Notes: generated by a model not told the origin, from the letters alone. Shown: positions 1-9,187, numbered from the stretch's first letter. The stretch: 64,000 nt of DNA from CAMQRS01 sp964370065 (GCA_964370065.1 CAYJGK010000002.1:1-64000); one strand, 5' to 3'. A program made the numbers and translations.

Positions 1-74
1 CTGCATTCTTCGCTTTTGTAATTGCAATTTATATGTGGAAAAAAATTAGCAAAAGTTTAAAACAAATAAATTGA
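1..74 (+). CDS. C-terminal end of an unidentified, probably membrane protein (partial)
   Basis: The reading frame starting at base 3 is open from the window edge and ends in TGA at 72-74. It encodes about 23 residues: a hydrophobic stretch (AFFAFVIAIYMW) followed by a basic tail (KKISKSLKQIN). This looks like a last transmembrane helix with a positively charged cytoplasmic end. Too little is present to name a family. A hairpin at 149-176 could terminate this transcript. Confidence 0.45.
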   Translation, partial: AFFAFVIAIYMWKKISKSLKQIN

Positions 75-148
75 AATAATCTATAAGTAATTCACTACCT
101 TTATATAAGTATATTTTGGGGTATGATTAGCGTATAGGTGAAAATGTA

Positions 149-180
149 AGCTGTGCCAAATTGAACTGGCACAGCTGTTT
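149..180. terminator. Hairpin between convergent genes, probable terminator
   Basis: Perfect 10-bp arms AGCTGTGCCA (149-158) and TGGCACAGCT (167-176) enclose an 8-nt loop. The stem is GC-richer than its surroundings and lies between the gene ending at 74 (+) and the gene ending at 254 (-). It probably serves both. The T-run on either side is short, so termination strength is uncertain. Confidence 0.6.
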
Positions 181-253
181 AACTTATTAGAATGATTTTA
201 TTCGTGCTTTTATATTCAATCAGCATATGCAAACTACTCATTATACGTGAGCT

Positions 254-754
254 TTAAAGAATCTTTTCCATCACTATAACAGTATATTTTTCTTGTTTTT
301 TTTCAACCCCTGTAAATAAAAAACTGTTTTTTTCCCAAAATGATCTGGCTTGATTATTTCCTTTAACATATCCTAATTGTACTTTTTTAAAATTAAGCGA
401 TTTTAAATATTTTAATACATCAGAAATAATACTTGTACCGATACCTTTGCCTTGGCATGAAGCAGCCATCATAAAAAAACCTATAAAAGTAGTTCCATTG
501 TCAGGGTATTTGTTTATTAGATCCATTAAGGCAATTATTTGATCATTTTCATAAAACCCAACATAGTATTTGTCTTTGTATTCTTTGTTTGGGGGCAGAC
601 ACTGCAAATCATTTATTAGACTGGTAATAGAAGGTTTGGGAGGGCAATATTGATAATATATAGGATTGCTTTCGCATATATTTAATACTCTTTCAATATC
701 ACTCTTTGTTATTGTTCTAACTTGATATTTGTTAGATAATAATGATATATCCAT
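254..754 (-). CDS. GNAT family N-acetyltransferase
   Basis: A 166-residue single-domain GNAT protein expected to move the acetyl group of acetyl-CoA onto an amine; the substrate cannot be read from sequence. The acetyl-CoA loop is visible as CQGKGIGTSII (about residues 99-109). It is followed by the typical helix, the strand VQLGYVKGNNQARSFWEKNSF and the C-terminal strand. The start is supported by an AGAGAGGT ribosome binding site about 8 nt upstream on the minus strand. The gene stands alone between a hairpin and a long spacer. The family is clear; the physiological role (small-molecule detoxification or protein modification) is unknown. Confidence 0.85.
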   Translation of the reverse strand: MDISLLSNKYQVRTITKSDIERVLNICESNPIYYQYCPPKPSITSLINDLQCLPPNKEYKDKYYVGFYENDQIIALMDLINKYPDNGTTFIGFFMMAASCQGKGIGTSIISDVLKYLKSLNFKKVQLGYVKGNNQARSFWEKNSFLFTGVEKKQEKYTVIVMEKIL

Positions 755-1093
755 AGGTTATACCTCTCTTTCAATCACAAAATTCATTCATTTTTATTTT
801 AATTTACTTTTTCTCTCTTGTCTATAAATTATATATAACAGTAAGAGTGGATTTATTATGTGTTATTCAATTCATCTTTCAATTGTGTAGTATGTAATTG
901 TGAATACTTTACAAGGCATGGGCTGTTCCTTTAATGAGTATAATATAACATGGATTGTAGTTATTGTATTACATAAAAATAACGTGTTAACATGTGTGCT
1001 TATACATATGAAGAAATTATCATTACTGAGCATATCACTAGTATAATAGAACTGTTTTTTGATATACTATTAATATACTAAAGGAGGATTATT
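755..1093. other. Intergenic spacer, 339 bp
   Basis: AT-rich divergent spacer between the minus-strand acetyltransferase and the plus-strand small gene at 1094. I see no gene in it. Its right end holds a likely extended -10 promoter. An imperfect palindrome around a GTTAAC core lies near 983-997. Nothing else stands out. Confidence 0.5.
1060..1068 (+). promoter_or_regulatory. Extended -10 promoter for the small winged-helix gene
   Basis: TG-A-TATACT at 1060-1068 is an extended -10 element 25 nt before the start at 1094. No good -35 is present, as is usual for extended -10 promoters. A second TATACT at 1074-1079 and a TATAAT at 1042-1047 are alternatives. Confidence 0.45.
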
Positions 1094-1273
1094 ATGGAAG
1101 CAAAAGAAAAAGTATTAGCAGCTATGAAAGAAGCAAATGAACCAGTAAATGCAGGTAAAATTGTTGAATTAAGTGGTTTAGAACGTAAAGATGTAGATAA
1201 AGCAATGAAAGCATTAAAAGCAGAAGGAGCTATTGTTTCACCAATACGTTGTAAATGGGAAGCAGCTAAATAA
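1094..1273 (+). CDS. Small winged-helix (MarR-like) protein, 59 aa
   Basis: A short gene with a near-ideal AAGGAGGA ribosome binding site (1081-1088) and its own terminator. It encodes MEAKEKVLAAMKEANEPVNA and then a helix-turn-helix-like segment (GKIVELSGLERKDVDKAMKALKAEGAIVSP) ending IRCKWEAAK. The pattern of helix, recognition-like helix and short strand pair is that of a minimal winged helix. Similar proteins of about 60 residues in Bacillota are annotated as MarR-like transcriptional regulators. It has no effector domain, so it may bind DNA as a small accessory factor. That role is inference; the coding call rests on the ribosome binding site, codon pattern and terminator. Confidence 0.8.
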   Translation: MEAKEKVLAAMKEANEPVNAGKIVELSGLERKDVDKAMKALKAEGAIVSPIRCKWEAAK

Positions 1274-1286
1274 TAGATAATCATTG

Positions 1287-1319
1287 AAACAGCCTAAATT
1301 AAAACAGGTTGTTTTTTTA
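1287..1319 (+). terminator. Rho-independent terminator after the 59-aa gene
   Basis: AACAGCCT pairs with AGGTTGTT (one G-U pair) around an A/T loop, followed by a run of seven T residues. Confidence 0.8.
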
Positions 1320-1371
1320 TTTCCCTTTATCGTCTTGATTTTGTATAATAAGTAGTGAATGTGAGGTTATG

Positions 1372-2136
1372 ATGAAAATATTTGCAAGTGATTATGATGG
1401 AACGATAAAAGTAGATGGTGTTGTATCTGAAGAGAATCTAAAATTATTAAAAGAATGGAAAAAACAAGGCAATCATTTTGGGATTGTGACAGGAAGAAGT
1501 AGTGAATCAATGATGCAAGAAATAGAAGCATACGAGTATGACTTAGATTTTTTGATTTGTAATAATGGAGGTGTCATTTATGATCAAGACTTCCAATTAT
1601 TAAAAGTGTTTTCAATTGATTTTGATATTGCACTACAATTGATTGAAGAGTTAAAAAATATGCAAATCAATTGCTTTGTATTAAATGATGGATACCATCG
1701 TGCAAAGCAAGTTGTTTGTAGTGAATTTGAAGATTATAAATATGGAAGTTATTCAAGTGATTATACAGTAGATAAGATAATAGAAAACAAGAAAGTGTGT
1801 CAAATTGTAGTTTCAGTTAATGATGATAGCTATGCTAAACAAATTGCACAGCATTTAAATGAGAAATATAAAGGAAAATTAGAAGCCTATACGAATGTAA
1901 ATTGTGTAGATATTGTACCTTATCAAATTAGTAAGGCAACCGGATTAGAGTATATTGCCAAACAATATGGATATCCTGCAAGTCACATTTATACAATGGG
2001 AGATGCAAGTAATGATGAATCTATGTTAGATTTATATGGAGGAGCAACATTAGTGCATGGATTTGATGAAATTAAAAAAGAAGGAATCTATGTAAGTAAA
2101 GATGTGAGTGAGTATCTAAAGCTATTACTAAAATAA
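1372..2136 (+). CDS. HAD-superfamily hydrolase, Cof/YidA-like type IIB phosphatase
   Basis: A 254-residue phosphatase of the Cof subfamily, which in general removes phosphate from sugar phosphates or flavin/pyridoxal phosphates. Motif I is FASDYDGT with the nucleophile and acid/base aspartates (about residues 7 and 9). Motif II is the T of IVTGRS. Motif III is the lysine of ISKATGL, and motif IV is MGDASNDESMLD. The large C2B cap lies between motifs II and III. Two ATG codons abut (1369 and 1372); the second is preferred because the GAGG at 1363-1366 is only 2 nt from the first. The substrate is not predictable. Confidence 0.88.
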   Translation: MKIFASDYDGTIKVDGVVSEENLKLLKEWKKQGNHFGIVTGRSSESMMQEIEAYEYDLDFLICNNGGVIYDQDFQLLKVFSIDFDIALQLIEELKNMQINCFVLNDGYHRAKQVVCSEFEDYKYGSYSSDYTVDKIIENKKVCQIVVSVNDDSYAKQIAQHLNEKYKGKLEAYTNVNCVDIVPYQISKATGLEYIAKQYGYPASHIYTMGDASNDESMLDLYGGATLVHGFDEIKKEGIYVSKDVSEYLKLLLK

Positions 2137-2146
2137 AATAAAACTA

Positions 2147-2155
2147 TGGTATAAT
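2147..2155 (+). promoter_or_regulatory. Extended -10 promoter of the cdaA operon
   Basis: TG-G-TATAAT (2147-2155) lies 23 nt before the cdaA start, just after the stop codon of the preceding phosphatase. The -35 region is poor. It supports independent transcription of cdaA-cdaR-glmM. Confidence 0.6.
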
Positions 2156-2178
2156 ACATAGAGGAAGGAGTGTTTTGC

Positions 2179-3129
2179 ATGCTAAACTATTTAACACCAA
2201 ATAACTTATATCAGGCGTTTGTGTTTCTTTTAGATGTAGGAATTGTAGCGATTGCTATCTTTTTCTGTTTAAAAGTAATTGAAAAGAATACACGAACGGT
2301 GCAAATATTTAAAGGAATTTTATTTGTTTTTTTATTAAATGGAGCAGCTCAATTAATTGGATTAAAAACAATTGAGTATTTTACTTCACAATTTCTAAAT
2401 TGGGGGGTATTAGCGTTATTTATTATATTCCAACCAGAAATACGTTCTTTATTAGAAAAGTTAGGAAAAACAACTGTATTCTCTAGAATGGCTACTTTAA
2501 CAGTGAATCAAAAAGAGGCTGTTGTCAATGAACTAGTAAAAGCTTCGATTGGCTTATCTAATTCAAAAACGGGAGCACTTATTTCAATTGAACAAAATCA
2601 ATCATTAAGTGAATATATTAAAACAGGGACACCTGTGGGATCAGAAGTTTCGAGTGAATTATTAGGAACAATATTCCTATATGGTACGCCATTACACGAT
2701 GGAGCAGTTATCATTCAAGGGGATAAAATTGCTTGTGCGAGTGCTTATTTTCCACCTACTACAAAAGATTTTCCATCAAGTTATGGAGCTCGCCATAGAG
2801 CAGGAGTAGGAATTAGTGAAGTGAGTGATTGTATTACCATTATCGTTTCAGAAGAAACAGGTAAAATATCAGTTGCTAAAGATGGAGAATTAGAAGTCAT
2901 GACACCTATTGAATTAAGAACGTATTTGACTGAAATTATTTGTGCACCAGCGCAAGAAGAAGAGGAAAAAGACAATAAAATGAAATTGAGTTTTCCTACT
3001 TTTAAACCAAAAAAGAAAAATCAAAAAAGAAATAGTAAAAAGAAAGATGACCGCATTAGTGTTACCCAGGTTGTTGCTTTCAATGTAGATGAACAAGGAA
3101 AGCGAGGTGAACAAGATGAAAAAGAATAA
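2179..3129 (+). CDS. cdaA: Diadenylate cyclase CdaA (c-di-AMP synthase)
   Basis: Makes cyclic di-AMP from two ATP at the membrane. The 316-residue protein has three N-terminal membrane helices (about residues 12-35, 43-60, 75-92) and then a DAC domain. The domain carries the DGA motif (D174) and the RHR motif (R205-R207), both required in this family. A lysine-rich tail (about 265-316) is longer than in B. subtilis CdaA. An upstream GTG at 2170 overlaps the GAAGGAG ribosome binding site, so the ATG at 2179, 8 nt after it, is chosen. The gene overlaps cdaR by 14 nt and is followed by glmM. This is the conserved order in which CdaR and GlmM modulate CdaA, tying c-di-AMP to cell-wall precursor synthesis. 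Confidence 0.96.
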   Translation: MLNYLTPNNLYQAFVFLLDVGIVAIAIFFCLKVIEKNTRTVQIFKGILFVFLLNGAAQLIGLKTIEYFTSQFLNWGVLALFIIFQPEIRSLLEKLGKTTVFSRMATLTVNQKEAVVNELVKASIGLSNSKTGALISIEQNQSLSEYIKTGTPVGSEVSSELLGTIFLYGTPLHDGAVIIQGDKIACASAYFPPTTKDFPSSYGARHRAGVGISEVSDCITIIVSEETGKISVAKDGELEVMTPIELRTYLTEIICAPAQEEEEKDNKMKLSFPTFKPKKKNQKRNSKKKDDRISVTQVVAFNVDEQGKRGEQDEKE

Positions 3130-4483
3130 TGATAAAAAACCATTAAACTCGGAACATAAGTTAGAGTTAGCTAAAGCGATAGCAGAAAAATCTAAATCAA
3201 TAAAAGAAACGTATAATTCTATTGAAACAAAATTAGTAAAAGGATTCAAACAAATTTCAAGTTGGATTGATTACATCTTGTTTACACATCGATTTGGAAA
3301 ATTAGTAGCAGTTCTATTAGCATTGTTATTATATTTAATAATTAATGGACCTGAACAAAATGTATTCACACCGCAAATTCAACAATCGGTGAGTTTAGAT
3401 AATATTGCGGTAATTAGTAATATTAGTGATAGTGTTTATGAAGTAGACGGATTACCAGAAAGTGTAGATGTAATAGTACGTGGGGAAAGTAGTGATGTAC
3501 AATTTGCTATCCAACAAAAAGATTCTTTGCAAATCTTAGCTGATTTAGAAGCTTTTGGAGAAGGAACATATGAAGTCGTTTTCCAACCTGTTAACTTCTC
3601 TGATAAAGTAGACGTAATTATTGAACCAAGTACAGCAGTAGTCAGTGTGAAAAAGAAAATTTCTAGTAAATTCACGATTGGATATGACTATATTAATGCA
3701 GATAAGATGGATAGTTCATTCTCTTTATCTACACCGGAGTTCTCACAAACAGAAGTTGTAGTTAAAGCAAGTGAAGAAACATTAAATGAAGTAGCATTTG
3801 TGAAAGCATTAATTAATTTAGATGGAATCAAAGGAGATTTTGTACAAGATTGTATATTGGTAGCTTATGATCAAAAGGGAGATCGTATTGATGTAGATAT
3901 CTTACCAGATAAAGTAAGTGCTACAGTTAAGGTGAGTAAACCGAGTAAAGAAGTTAAAATAGTTGTAAAAAGTGAAGGTAATATGAGTGATGGATATGCG
4001 ATTGAAAGCTATACATTAGACCACGACACTATGCTTATCTATGCACAAGAAGAGGTATTAGAAGAGATTGATGAGGTAGAAGTATTTATACCTGTAAATA
4101 AAATTACATCAGATACCATTATTACAATGCCAATCATGTTACCAGCCAATGTAACAAGTGGAAGTATTAATAAAGTATCTATTAATTTAAAAGTAACAGA
4201 AGCGAATACGGAAACAATTAATGCAGTAAAAGTAGAAACAATTAATGTGAATGATAAGCTAAAAGCAACGGTTGAAAGTGATTCGACAATGGATGTAATT
4301 GTGCATGCAAGTGATTTGGTGCTCTCACAAATTCATAAAGATAATATTTATCTGATTGTGGATTTAGATGGATACGATAAAGCAGGAACATACGAAGTAG
4401 AAGTGGAAGTGGAAAGCGATATTCAGTTTGCTTGGTATACACTTGCAAAAGATAAGATTAAAATTAAATTAGAGGAGAAATAG
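3116..4483 (+). CDS. cdaR: CdaR (YbbR-domain regulator of CdaA)
   Basis: A 455-residue membrane-anchored protein. A charged cytoplasmic start is followed by one transmembrane helix (LVAVLLALLLYLIINGP, about residues 60-77) and an extracytoplasmic region of repeated YbbR beta-domains rich in V/I/D/E/K. YbbR proteins bind CdaA and modulate its cyclase activity. An in-frame ATG lies at 3089, but the GAGGTG at 3104-3109 sits 6 nt before the ATG at 3116, so the later start is used. It overlaps cdaA by 14 nt, and glmM starts 2 nt after its stop, indicating translational coupling. Confidence 0.93.
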   Translation: MKKNNDKKPLNSEHKLELAKAIAEKSKSIKETYNSIETKLVKGFKQISSWIDYILFTHRFGKLVAVLLALLLYLIINGPEQNVFTPQIQQSVSLDNIAVISNISDSVYEVDGLPESVDVIVRGESSDVQFAIQQKDSLQILADLEAFGEGTYEVVFQPVNFSDKVDVIIEPSTAVVSVKKKISSKFTIGYDYINADKMDSSFSLSTPEFSQTEVVVKASEETLNEVAFVKALINLDGIKGDFVQDCILVAYDQKGDRIDVDILPDKVSATVKVSKPSKEVKIVVKSEGNMSDGYAIESYTLDHDTMLIYAQEEVLEEIDEVEVFIPVNKITSDTIITMPIMLPANVTSGSINKVSINLKVTEANTETINAVKVETINVNDKLKATVESDSTMDVIVHASDLVLSQIHKDNIYLIVDLDGYDKAGTYEVEVEVESDIQFAWYTLAKDKIKIKLEEK

Positions 4484-4484
4484 C

Positions 4485-5831
4485 ATGGGAAAATATTTTG
4501 GAACAGATGGAGTTCGTGGAAAAGCGAATAGTGTGTTGACACTTGATATGGCAGTAAAGATTGGTAAATATTTAGGTAGTTACTATTCAAGTGAAACAAA
4601 ACATGCAAAAATTGTAGTTGGAAAAGATACACGTTTATCAAGTGATATGTTTGAAGCAGCTATTATTGCGGGAGCAACTAGTACAGGAGCGAATGTATAT
4701 GTAGTAGGAACTTGTCCTACGCCATGTATTTCTTATTTAATCAATAAAGATAACTTTGATTGTGGAGTCATGATTTCAGCTTCACACAATCCATTTTATG
4801 ATAATGGTATTAAATTATTTAATGGAGAAGGTAAAAAAATGGGAGAAGACATCATCGCTTTAATTGAAGCATATATGGATGATGAGACTTCTATTGAATA
4901 TGCTATGAATGAGCGTATCGGATCTTATATCGATTATAGTAATTCACTAAGCATTTATGAGAGTTGGTTAAAAGACTTAGTGGATTGTGATCTAAGTGGT
5001 ATGCATATCGCTTTAGACTTAGCAAACGGTAGTGCAACAAGCTGTGCAAAAGATACATTAAAAGATTTAGGTGCAAAAGTAAAAGTCATTCACTCTAATC
5101 CAGATGGAGTCAACATTAATACGAATTGTGGATCGACACATCCTGAAGATTTACAAACGTTAATGAAAACGGGTAAATACGATGTAGGATTTGCTTTTGA
5201 TGGGGATGCTGATCGATTGATTGCTGTAGATGAAAATGGAGATTTATTTGATGGAGATCACATTTTATATGTATGTGGTAAATTTTATGCTAAGCGTAAT
5301 GAGTTAAATAAGAATACAATTGTTACAACAGTAATGGCTAACTTAGGTTTTTATAAAGCCATGGAAAAGGCAGGAATTAATACTGCACAAACTGCCGTAG
5401 GAGATAAGTATGTATTAGAATGTATGGAAGAAAATGATTACTCTATTGGTGGCGAACAATCTGGACATATTATTTTCAAAAAAAATGCAATGACAGGAGA
5501 CGGTTTATTAAGTGCTCTTAAATTATTAGAAATTATGACACATACTAAAAAATCATTAGCTCAATTAAAGGAAGGGTTAGTCATTTATCCCCAATTATTA
5601 GTGAATGTGAAGGTACACGATAAAAATGAAGCAATGAATAACTCTGTTGTATTAGCTAAAGTAGAAGAAGTCACTAAAACACTTGGAGAAGAAGGAAGAA
5701 TATTAGTGCGTACAAGTGGAACAGAACCACTAGTACGTGTAATGGTAGAAGCAAGTAGCGATGAATTATGTCATACTCATGTATACGCAGTCATCGATGT
5801 AATGAAACAACAGGGATTATGTATTGAATAA
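4485..5831 (+). CDS. glmM: Phosphoglucosamine mutase GlmM
   Basis: Interconverts glucosamine-6-phosphate and glucosamine-1-phosphate on the way to UDP-GlcNAc. The 448-residue length is standard. All family signatures are present: KYFGTDGVRG at the N-terminus, the phosphoserine loop SASHNP (about residues 98-103), the metal loop DGDADR (about 243-248) and the C-terminal phosphate-binding RTSGTEPLVRVM. It is the third gene of the cdaA operon, where GlmM in other Bacillota inhibits CdaA. Its product feeds the nucleotide-sugar pathways used further along this window. A GAGGAG site precedes the ATG. Confidence 0.97.
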   Translation: MGKYFGTDGVRGKANSVLTLDMAVKIGKYLGSYYSSETKHAKIVVGKDTRLSSDMFEAAIIAGATSTGANVYVVGTCPTPCISYLINKDNFDCGVMISASHNPFYDNGIKLFNGEGKKMGEDIIALIEAYMDDETSIEYAMNERIGSYIDYSNSLSIYESWLKDLVDCDLSGMHIALDLANGSATSCAKDTLKDLGAKVKVIHSNPDGVNINTNCGSTHPEDLQTLMKTGKYDVGFAFDGDADRLIAVDENGDLFDGDHILYVCGKFYAKRNELNKNTIVTTVMANLGFYKAMEKAGINTAQTAVGDKYVLECMEENDYSIGGEQSGHIIFKKNAMTGDGLLSALKLLEIMTHTKKSLAQLKEGLVIYPQLLVNVKVHDKNEAMNNSVVLAKVEEVTKTLGEEGRILVRTSGTEPLVRVMVEASSDELCHTHVYAVIDVMKQQGLCIE

Positions 5832-5838
5832 AAGAAGT

Positions 5839-5862
5839 AAAAACATTCGCAAGAATGTTTTT
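5839..5862 (+). terminator. Terminator after glmM
   Basis: Perfect arms AAAAACATTC and GAATGTTTTT around GCAA, ending in the T-run. It closes the cdaA-cdaR-glmM operon, although read-through into 5880 is possible because no clear new promoter follows. Confidence 0.75.
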
Positions 5863-5879
5863 ATTATAAGGAGAAAAAC

Positions 5880-7001
5880 ATGGAACAAAGTCAATTAAAA
5901 AAAATATTATATAGTGTTATTACATTAATTGTCGTAGCACTCGTTATTTTTAAATACGATATTATCGTTGATGTATTTACCTATGTGTTGAATTTATTAT
6001 TTCCTTTCATTTTAGGAATTGCTATTGCTTTTATAGTGAATATTCCGATGAGTGTAATAGAAGAAAAAATAGTAGTAAACACACTAAAGGTAAAAAAAGG
6101 GAAACGAATGATAGCATATTTGTTAACTTTAATTGTAACACTTGGAATATTTGCAGCTATATTATTGTTAGTTATACCTGAATTAGCAAAAACAATTTCT
6201 TCTATTTTAGATATGTTGCCAACATCGCTTAGTGAATTGCAGCATAATTTAATTAGCTGGATAAATGATCCAACCATACAAAACTTGATTTTAGATATTG
6301 AAATTGACTTTGAGCAGTTGGAAATAGCTTTATTAGAGTTTGTGCAAACAAGTGGATTAGCCTATTTAAGCAGTGGGATAGGGGTATTTTCTAAAGTATT
6401 AGGAGTCATTATGAATTTCTTTATCGGGTTTGTATTTTCCATTTATTTATTACTTCAAAAGGAAACATTATTACGTCAAATTCATATGATTTTGCAAGCC
6501 ACATGCTCTAAAAAACAGGTGAATGCCATTATACATGTTTACACATTGACAATTAAAATATTTAAAAATTTCTTTACAGGACAATTTTTGGAGGCACTGA
6601 TTTTAGGTGGTTTATTCTTTGTTAGTATGAGTGTGCTAGGATTGCCATATGCCTTATTAATTGCCATTATAATATCCATTACAGCATTAGTACCCATCTT
6701 TGGAGCCTTCTTGGGATGTGGAATTGGTATCTTATTAATTGCTGTAGTCAACCCAATGAGCGCACTAATATTCGTAATCTTATTCTTAGTTTTACAACAA
6801 TTAGAAGGAAACTTAATTTATCCGCATGTAGTGGGCAACTCTATTGGTTTGCCCGGTATTTGGGTGTTTGTGGCAGTGACATTAGGAGCAGCCATAATGG
6901 GAGTAATAGGAATGATTTTGTTTATTCCACTTTCATCAATAATTTATACATTAATAAAAGAAAAGGTACATTCTAAGTTAAAAACGATAAAACAAGAGTA
7001 A
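5880..7001 (+). CDS. AI-2E family (PerM/YtvI-like) membrane transporter
   Basis: A 373-residue integral membrane protein with about eight hydrophobic helices. The layout is that of the AI-2E exporter/PerM family: two N-terminal helices, a soluble loop (about residues 95-155), and a C-terminal helix cluster. Family-typical segments are PFILGIAIAFIVN near residue 42, GQFLEALILGG, and the C-terminal QLEGNLIYPHVVGNSIGLP. Members have been linked to autoinducer-2 export or Na+/H+ exchange, so the substrate here is open. A TAAGGAG site precedes the start. It lies alone between the glmM terminator and a two-component system. Confidence 0.88.
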   Translation: MEQSQLKKILYSVITLIVVALVIFKYDIIVDVFTYVLNLLFPFILGIAIAFIVNIPMSVIEEKIVVNTLKVKKGKRMIAYLLTLIVTLGIFAAILLLVIPELAKTISSILDMLPTSLSELQHNLISWINDPTIQNLILDIEIDFEQLEIALLEFVQTSGLAYLSSGIGVFSKVLGVIMNFFIGFVFSIYLLLQKETLLRQIHMILQATCSKKQVNAIIHVYTLTIKIFKNFFTGQFLEALILGGLFFVSMSVLGLPYALLIAIIISITALVPIFGAFLGCGIGILLIAVVNPMSALIFVILFLVLQQLEGNLIYPHVVGNSIGLPGIWVFVAVTLGAAIMGVIGMILFIPLSSIIYTLIKEKVHSKLKTIKQE

Positions 7002-7056
7002 ATTATGTAAAAATAATATAAAATTTATGGGTAAGTATCGCAAAAAATTTTAAATT

Positions 7057-7065
7057 TGGTACAAT
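7057..7065 (+). promoter_or_regulatory. Extended -10 promoter of the two-component operon
   Basis: TG-G-TACAAT (7057-7065) lies 24 nt before the response-regulator start, leaving room for the GAAGGTGAT ribosome binding site. The -35 is not recognisable. Confidence 0.55.
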
Positions 7066-7088
7066 AGATATAAAGAAGGTGATCGGAT

Positions 7089-7745
7089 ATGAAAAAAGTA
7101 ATTTGTGTAGTAGAAGATGAAAAAGATTTAAATGAATTAGTGAAACGGTATTTAGAAAAAGAAGGCTATGAAGTAAGAGGGTATTTAACATATGAAAGTG
7201 CTTTAGCACATATCAATGATGATGATGTTCATTTGTGGATATTAGACATTATGTTAGATGATAAAAGTGGTTTTGATTTAATTGAAGAAATTAGAAACCG
7301 TGGTTCACAAATACCTGTTGTTTTTATGAGTGCTCGTGATAAAGAATTTGACCGCATCATTGGGTTAGAAAAAGGGAGTGATGATTATATTACGAAACCA
7401 TTCTCACCAAAAGAATTAGTATTGCGTGTCAATAATATTATGAAGCGAACATATAAAGAAAGCAATCGCATAATGATTGATGGCTATGAACTTGATGAAG
7501 AACAACGTAAAGTATTCTCTAGCAATGAAGAAATTGATTTAACAACTAAAGAGTTTGACTTAATTATGATGTTTATTAGAAATAAGGGAATTGCTTTCTC
7601 ACGAGAAAAAATTCTAGAAAATGTCTGGGAAGATAACTACTTTGGAAGCGATCGTGTAGTAGATGATACATTGCGTAGATTAAGAAAGAAATTACCTAAA
7701 TTGAATATTCATACGATTTATGGCTATGGATACCGTTTAGGATAA
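7089..7745 (+). CDS. OmpR/PhoB-family response regulator
   Basis: A 218-residue two-domain DNA-binding response regulator. The receiver domain has acidic pocket E9/D10, phosphoacceptor D53 (LDIMLDD), switch residue S81 (FMSARD) and K103 (ITKPFS). The C-terminal winged helix (about residues 125-218) ends with the family-typical TIYGYGYRLG. The stop codon overlaps the start of the kinase gene (TAATG), so both are made in a coupled way. Target genes cannot be predicted. Location beside c-di-AMP and envelope genes makes an envelope signal plausible. Confidence 0.93.
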   Translation: MKKVICVVEDEKDLNELVKRYLEKEGYEVRGYLTYESALAHINDDDVHLWILDIMLDDKSGFDLIEEIRNRGSQIPVVFMSARDKEFDRIIGLEKGSDDYITKPFSPKELVLRVNNIMKRTYKESNRIMIDGYELDEEQRKVFSSNEEIDLTTKEFDLIMMFIRNKGIAFSREKILENVWEDNYFGSDRVVDDTLRRLRKKLPKLNIHTIYGYGYRLG

Positions 7746-9139
7746 TGGCTAATTATAATACTTGGATAAAAAGGCAGTCATTATCACAACAATTATTTAC
7801 TTTAATTTTTTCGTTTATTTTATTCTTTTGTTTTTTCTTCTTTATTTATGTAGGTGATAATATTGCTAGTTATACAGATGAACAAATGTATGAAACATTA
7901 GATCAATACCAAAGCAATTTATCTGTCTTCTTTGAAAAAAATAAAGAAGCGCATGAAGATGGAGTTGAACTATTAAATATTTCTGATTTAGTTGTGGATA
8001 AGAACCGTGATATTTTAACGTTTTATTACTTATTAGATGACAACAATCAAATCATTAAAGAATATAGTACGAATCAAGTTGTGGAATCCAATTTAAAAAA
8101 TGAAATTGAGACAAATGTCGTACAATATGCCTCTTATGTACAATTAACACAAAGTAGCATTAGCGGAAAATATGAATTTGATGGGAATAGTAACTATTCC
8201 TATTATGTAATGAGTGAATTAGGAGATAACATCTTTGTTGTTAATTTAATGAATGAGCAATATGCTCAAAATTTTGAACAAGATTTACTAAGTAGTGTCA
8301 TTGACATTACAGTATTTGTAGTAGGTGTATTTTTTATAATCTTAATGTTGTGGGTAGGATGGATTATTCGTCCTTTAAATCAAATTCGAGTGTATATCGA
8401 TAAGATTAAAACAGGAAATGAAGCGACCTTAAATATTAATCGAGAAGATGAAATTGGTGAAGTAGCCAAAGCATTAGTTACGATGAAAGATGAATTAGAT
8501 CGACAAGAAAAAGTAAAAGAAGAAATGATTCATAACATATCACATGATTTAAAAACGCCAATAGCCACTATAAAGTCGTATGGTGAAAGTATCAATGATG
8601 GTGTTTATCCATATGATACATTAGAAAAAAGTGTAGATGTTATCATTGATAATGCGGAGCGTCTAGAGAAAAAAGTACATAGTTTATTATTTTTAAATCG
8701 AGTGGAATATTTACTTAATGCAGATAATGAAGAAACAAGTTGTGATATGAAAGAAGTAGTCAAAACAGTGGTATTGAATACGAAGGTTATTCGTCCTGAT
8801 ATTGAAATTGAAACGAACTTAACAACTTCCTACTTTAAAGGAAATGAGGAAGCTTGGCGAGTAGCAGTCGAAAATATACTAGAAAATGCATTACGTTATG
8901 CACATTCGCAAATTGTTATCACATTAGATGAAGAACAATTATGTATCTTTAATGATGGAAGTCATATTGATGATGAAAAATTACATGCTGTATTTAAAGC
9001 TTATGAAAAAGGATCAAATGGTCAATTTGGTTTAGGATTATCTATTGTAAACAAAGTAGTCACTTCAAATAAATATAAAGTGATTGCAGAAAATGTAGAA
9101 TATGGTGGAGTCATCTTTAAAATTATGAAACAAAAATAA
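7745..9139 (+). CDS. Membrane sensor histidine kinase
   Basis: A 464-residue partner of the upstream regulator. A transmembrane helix (about 17-38) and a second one (about 184-205) flank an extracytoplasmic sensor of roughly 140 residues with no recognisable fold. Then come a HAMP segment (IIRPLNQIRVYIDKI), the HisKA H-box MIHNISHDLKTPIATIK, the N-box NILENALRYA and the G2 box GQFGLGLSIV of the ATPase. The gene starts within the stop codon of the regulator. The ligand is unknown. Confidence 0.93.
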   Translation: MANYNTWIKRQSLSQQLFTLIFSFILFFCFFFFIYVGDNIASYTDEQMYETLDQYQSNLSVFFEKNKEAHEDGVELLNISDLVVDKNRDILTFYYLLDDNNQIIKEYSTNQVVESNLKNEIETNVVQYASYVQLTQSSISGKYEFDGNSNYSYYVMSELGDNIFVVNLMNEQYAQNFEQDLLSSVIDITVFVVGVFFIILMLWVGWIIRPLNQIRVYIDKIKTGNEATLNINREDEIGEVAKALVTMKDELDRQEKVKEEMIHNISHDLKTPIATIKSYGESINDGVYPYDTLEKSVDVIIDNAERLEKKVHSLLFLNRVEYLLNADNEETSCDMKEVVKTVVLNTKVIRPDIEIETNLTTSYFKGNEEAWRVAVENILENALRYAHSQIVITLDEEQLCIFNDGSHIDDEKLHAVFKAYEKGSNGQFGLGLSIVNKVVTSNKYKVIAENVEYGGVIFKIMKQK

Positions 9140-9187
9140 TGAACTTCTCATAAAAAAACTTGATAGCACCTTTCAACAGGTGTATAG

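Noticed and set aside
1078..1284. Open frame on the minus strand
   Set aside because: It lies opposite the 59-residue plus-strand gene, which has a strong ribosome binding site, promoter and terminator.
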